NCBI GenBank assembly: GCA_017996175.1
Contig: JAGOHK010000017.1
Span: 1-57,405, forward strand
Length of the DNA: 57,405 nucleotides
Reading direction: 5' to 3'
Source of the DNA: Leptospiraceae bacterium
GTDB lineage: Bacteria > Spirochaetota > Leptospiria > Leptospirales > Leptospiraceae
Positions within the stretch are counted from its first letter, which is position 1; the number at the start of each line of letters is the position of its first letter. The notes beneath the pieces are model-generated. The model saw only the letters and a program-made list of their open reading frames with translations, did not search any database and was not told the origin of the DNA. Below are positions 54,324 to 57,405 of this stretch, piece after piece. The translations under genes and the position numbers were made by a program.

Positions 54324-55750
54324 AAGATAGAAAAAAAATCAGAATTCATATTCCAGGTGGAAATCTTCCGCCAGTAGAACTTAGAAATATAATATCTCTA
54401 GCGAACAGCCTAGGTGCTGATTATATTGAGCCAAGCTCTAGACAAGAAATACTTTTTGACATTCCGCAGGCTAGTGCGGCTAATGGTGAGTATTTAATAA
54501 AACTAAAAGCACTTCCCTTTGCTTTTGATGATGCGAGCACTCATAGCACAAACCTAGTTACCTCTCAACCAGTAGTAGATGTTTACTCAAAATCTTCTTG
54601 GGTGAGTGAAGGTGTATACCTAGATATATTATCTAGTTTCGATACGAATCCATCTCTCAGGATAAATATAACTGATCTAGAGCAAGAAATGTTTCCTTGG
54701 TGGGGAGGAAAACTTAATTATGTTGCTTCAGACAGACTAGGATTTTGGCATTTAATTTGGGAGGATAATGAAAAAAACCTCAAAGTATTTCCTGAACTAA
54801 TTTATACAAACCTAATTCCATCTGTTTCACGGGATATGACACAAGCGATTCTAGCAAATAAATATTCGTCTGCAATGAAGATGAGTACTGATTTTAAAAC
54901 ATTTTTACAAACTCAAAATAGAGAAAAGTGGAAACAAAAGAAATTTCCTCGCACAGAAGGTTTTCATAGATACGGTAATAAATATTGGTTAGGATTGTTT
55001 GCAAGAGATTACAAATTTCCAATTTCTCTTTTAGAGTCACTCTGCCAAATCTCCGCACAGACTCAGAGCGCCAAATTAGGAATTACCCCTTGGAAGACTT
55101 TTTTATTTCGAGATATTCAGGAAAAGGATTTGCCAAAATGGTCGGAAGTATTAGAAAAATATAGATGGAATACAAGGCATTCGGGTTTGGAACTTTCCTG
55201 GTTCGTTACTGATCACGATGAGGATGCAGGTTTTCTAAAAAAGAAAATTTTAAAGAAGTTGGATTCAGTCGATGTATTTCCGGCGGGGTTTAGTCTCGGA
55301 ATTTTTTCTGAGGGGGAAACACAGCTTACCCATATTAAAGTTGAAAGAAAATATCGTTTTCCTAAATTGAAAATTCTAGGAAGCAATTATTCTGTCTATT
55401 TCTCTAACGCTCCTTGGGAGAAAGAGTCGCAGACAAGTCCTATCATATCGGTTGGAACTTCATCGGGGGTAGTTGAAATTATCTCCAATTTGATTTCTGG
55501 AAAAATTTCTCTTTCTGAAACTGAGGTTAATGATAATAAACCGGTTGTGTTTGCTCAAAGAGAAATCACACAAGAAGTATATCGTTGCAAAGATTGTTGG
55601 ACAGTTTATGATTCTAAATTTGGAGATTTAGAACAAGGAATTTCTAAATCCACAAGTTGGGATAGTCTACCGAATGAATATAAATGCCCAATTTGCGAAA
55701 ATCCAAAATCTAAATTTGAATTGGTTAGCGGGCTTTTAGCGGTTGATTAA
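54320..55750 (+). CDS. Rubredoxin fused to a siroheme-less nitrite/sulfite-reductase-like scaffold
   Basis: A 476-residue protein. The N-terminal GGNLPPVELRNIISLANSLG...SRQEILFDI resembles the NIR_SIR ferredoxin-like half-domain (GGxLxPxxLRxIxxLA...RQxI), and a second copy of that fold appears at YWLGLFARDYKFPISLLESL. Siroheme and 4Fe-4S ligand cysteines are absent: the only Cys before residue 420 is in LCQIS. Residues 420-460 form a rubredoxin-like domain (Cys423, Cys426, Cys456, Cys459; CKDC...CPIC), with WT in place of the usual Gly-Tyr after the first pair. It overlaps the nasA fusion by 4 bp (ATGA), which argues for a redox role in nitrate assimilation. I believe similar proteins occur in nitrate clusters of other bacteria, but function is undetermined. 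Confidence 0.8.
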   Translation: MKDRKKIRIHIPGGNLPPVELRNIISLANSLGADYIEPSSRQEILFDIPQASAANGEYLIKLKALPFAFDDASTHSTNLVTSQPVVDVYSKSSWVSEGVYLDILSSFDTNPSLRINITDLEQEMFPWWGGKLNYVASDRLGFWHLIWEDNEKNLKVFPELIYTNLIPSVSRDMTQAILANKYSSAMKMSTDFKTFLQTQNREKWKQKKFPRTEGFHRYGNKYWLGLFARDYKFPISLLESLCQISAQTQSAKLGITPWKTFLFRDIQEKDLPKWSEVLEKYRWNTRHSGLELSWFVTDHDEDAGFLKKKILKKLDSVDVFPAGFSLGIFSEGETQLTHIKVERKYRFPKLKILGSNYSVYFSNAPWEKESQTSPIISVGTSSGVVEIISNLISGKISLSETEVNDNKPVVFAQREITQEVYRCKDCWTVYDSKFGDLEQGISKSTSWDSLPNEYKCPICENPKSKFELVSGLLAVD

Positions 55751-55770
55751 CGTGAATTTGTAGTAATAAT

Positions 55771-55910
55771 TTTTTCACCATACGAAGGCGTTGGTTCGCG
55801 ACCAAGCGAAGGGAGGAATGAACACTGATAAACACCAACTTGTAGTGAGCTTGTCGAATCTATGACTTTAATTTCTTGGTTTTTTTATCGGTGTTCATCA
55901 GTGGTAATCT
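55771..55910. repeat. Dispersed repeat, copy H (hybrid, degenerate)
   Basis: Right end GTGTTCATCAGTGGTAATCT and left segment AATGAACACTGATAAAC, with the ~37-bp GAAGGCG-GGTTCGCGA-AGCGAAGGG module found in copy A. A segment CTTGTAGTGAGCTTGTCGAA recalls a TCGACAAGCTCA element common in other genomes. It separates the convergent rubredoxin and OmpA genes and abuts the OmpA stop codon. Confidence 0.7.
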
Positions 55911-55917
55911 TTGAATT

Positions 55918-57405
55918 TTACCTCTTAGGTACTATCACAATGTCAACACGGCGGTTTGCTGCTCGGTTAACTTCCGAAGTATTTGGTTTCACTGGATTTT
56001 TCTCACCAAGACCAACAGCGGCAAATTGTGTTTTGTTTAAACTTCCTTTGTTTAGATATTTTACAACGGTTAAAGCACGTTCAAAAGAAAGATGCCAATT
56101 ATCTTTGAATTGACTTGTTTCAGGTAAAGGACGATTATCCGTGTTTCCTTCTACTTGGATTCTTTCCGAGGAATATTTTTTTAATACGCTAATTACTTTG
56201 TCTAAAGTTCTTTTCCCTTGAGCAGTTAATTCTTTTGATCCGGATTTAAAGTTTACTTTGCTTCCGAGGCTAACAATCGTTTTGCCACCTTTCGAAGAAA
56301 TTTGTGTTCCAGTCGTAGGAGTTGGATTTGACTTATTACCTTTTTTGATTTCTTTTTCAAGAGCATCTTCCAGTTTTTGTGCTTGAAGCGTTAGTCGTTC
56401 TATTTCTTCTTTATGTTTTACACTTTCTTCTTCTAGTTGTTCTTTCGATGAAGCTAAATCCGTTTCGAGAGTTTCTTTATCTTCTTTGAGTTCACTGATT
56501 TCTTTGTTTAAGCTATCGATTTTGGATTCATACTCCTTTTTGATTTCATCAATGGATTGAGTCTTCGCAGCTATGTCTTTCTCATTTTTTCCAATTGCGG
56601 ACTCTACTTTCTTTTTTTCCTGATTGATCTTTTCAATCTCTGCGTTTGCTAATTTGATTTGAGCAGCCTTTTGTTCCTCGGTCAGAGTTTTGTCTGCTTT
56701 GATCTTTTCAATTCTTGCGTTAATTTCCGCAATTTTACTATCTAAGCTTGTATCAGCTTTTGAGGCATTTAGGTCTCTTTTTAATTGGTCTCTTTCTTTT
56801 GTTAGGATTCCTAACTCTGCTTCCAATTGTTTGATACGAGTTTGTGCTTCTGTCACAGTTGTATAAGTAGTTTCAGTAGTTGTGGTAACTGTTGATTCTG
56901 TGCCGGATTTTGCTGGCGTTGTCTTTGTTGGATCTGTAGTTGCAATTTTGGTTGAACCGCTCGTAGTAGTCTCGGTGGTAGAGGTTACTGTAGTTGTTGT
57001 GTTGGATCCATTCGTAGTTGGAGATGTTCCTGTTGTTCCGTTGCTAAGTGGGTTGGTTTTAGAATTATACATATTATTGTAATTAGTATCCAATTCTTTT
57101 TGCAACTTATCTCTCTGCTTAGTCATTTCAGCTAATTCTGCTTCTAGTTTTTTTGCTTTCGTTTGCGCTTCTTCTAAACTAACATTGGAAGTAATTACTG
57201 TAGTCTTACTAGGAGTTACTTCCTTTGCTGCTGCATTGTTTTCGATAGTAGTATACGGATTAGCCGGAGAATATACACTTACTTGTTTGTTAGTTCCATA
57301 AATCGCAGCTATATCTCTGAGTAATTGGTCTCTTTGATTGGTAAGACTATTTACTTGTGCTTGCAAATCTGCAATTCGTTTATCGGAGTCGGTAGCAGTT
57401 TTAGT
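55918..57405 (-). CDS. OmpA-family protein with coiled-coil repeats, 5'-truncated by window edge
   Basis: The frame stays open to the last base of the window; the listed protein start (57366) is a TTG and the true N terminus is missing. The C terminal ~110 residues are an OmpA/MotB peptidoglycan-binding domain (NTDNRPLPETSQF, FERALTVVKYL, NRAANRRVDIV with the key Asp and Arg). In front is a long coiled coil and, before it, three copies of a ~33-residue unit with EAQTxxKxLEAELxxxTKxRDxL separated by Thr/Ser-rich linkers (TTTTVTSTTETTTSG, TESTVTTTTETTY). It would link the outer membrane to the cell wall. A signal peptide cannot be seen. Abuts repeat copy H. Confidence 0.9.
   Translation of the reverse strand, partial: TKTATDSDKRIADLQAQVNSLTNQRDQLLRDIAAIYGTNKQVSVYSPANPYTTIENNAAAKEVTPSKTTVITSNVSLEEAQTKAKKLEAELAEMTKQRDKLQKELDTNYNNMYNSKTNPLSNGTTGTSPTTNGSNTTTTVTSTTETTTSGSTKIATTDPTKTTPAKSGTESTVTTTTETTYTTVTEAQTRIKQLEAELGILTKERDQLKRDLNASKADTSLDSKIAEINARIEKIKADKTLTEEQKAAQIKLANAEIEKINQEKKKVESAIGKNEKDIAAKTQSIDEIKKEYESKIDSLNKEISELKEDKETLETDLASSKEQLEEESVKHKEEIERLTLQAQKLEDALEKEIKKGNKSNPTPTTGTQISSKGGKTIVSLGSKVNFKSGSKELTAQGKRTLDKVISVLKKYSSERIQVEGNTDNRPLPETSQFKDNWHLSFERALTVVKYLNKGSLNKTQFAAVGLGEKNPVKPNTSEVNRAANRRVDIVIVPKR

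Noticed and set aside
1..57405. Insertion sequences, prophage, tRNA, rRNA or riboswitch
   Set aside because: No transposase, integrase or phage structural gene, tRNA-like cloverleaf, rRNA-like sequence or riboswitch consensus was recognised by eye; a covariance-model search would be needed to exclude small RNAs.

Overview
This 57.4-kb window is AT-rich (roughly two-thirds A+T by eye) and carries no tRNA, rRNA, CRISPR array or transposase that I can recognise. The gene content suggests a spirochaete of the Leptospiraceae: GAF/HAMP-SpoIIE phosphatases, a 7TM-DISM/PAS/class III adenylate cyclase, a receiver-PAS-GGDEF-EAL protein, a chemotaxis receptor, GHKL/STAS regulatory parts, many lipoproteins with non-canonical lipoboxes and a long acyl-CoA dehydrogenase. 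This placement is inferred from domain style, not from a marker gene.

Layout. 1-11 kb: signalling block, with the 3' part of a GAF-SpoIIE-TPR phosphatase (truncated by the window start), a methyl-accepting chemotaxis protein, an alpha/beta hydrolase, a LOG-family phosphoribohydrolase, a receiver-PAS-PAS-GGDEF-EAL protein and a HEAT-like protein. 11-15 kb: a coiled-coil protein with half a GHKL-type ATPase domain, followed by two membrane proteins. 15-24.5 kb: metabolism, with an acyl-CoA dehydrogenase, a penicillin-acylase-family hydrolase, a PP2C phosphatase, an epoxide-hydrolase-like protein, a 54-residue lipoprotein with its terminator, an M20 amidohydrolase and a double-length ThyX-like protein. 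24.5-37 kb: a J-domain protein, a short GHKL protein paralogous to the 11-kb gene, a HAMP-SpoIIE phosphatase divergent from two periplasmic-binding-type proteins, an orphan minor-pseudopilin operon, the large cyclase and a STAS protein. 37-42.5 kb: RND pump and TolC-type outer membrane lipoprotein, without a periplasmic adaptor. 42.5-56 kb: nitrate assimilation locus, with narK-nirB-nirD on the minus strand and, on the plus strand, a fused nitrate reductase/FAD oxidoreductase/BFD protein translationally coupled to a rubredoxin-tailed protein resembling a sulfite/nitrite reductase scaffold. Two toxin-antitoxin-like pairs sit between the two halves. The window ends in an OmpA-type protein cut off by its edge.

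How it works together. Nitrate would enter through NarK, be reduced to nitrite by the fused NasA-type enzyme and to ammonium by NirBD. Good -24/-12 (sigma-54) promoter matches precede narK and nasA, so the two divergent halves may answer the same nitrogen signal. The rubredoxin protein keeps the sulfite/nitrite reductase-like folds but lacks the cysteines needed for siroheme/4Fe-4S; I propose it as an accessory electron carrier. It and the nasA fusion are the best candidates for undescribed biochemistry.

The most striking non-coding feature is a dispersed imperfect-palindrome repeat (termini ATTACCACCGATG / CATCGGTGGTAAT) present in eight full, partial or hybrid copies in intergenic DNA. Its asymmetric core occurs in both orientations, one copy carries a 9-bp tandem expansion, one supplies the last codons of the RND gene and one abuts a perfect 56-bp palindrome. 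Other notable structures are a 17-bp-stem hairpin at a convergent gene junction and an intrinsic terminator embedded in the end of the chemotaxis receptor gene.
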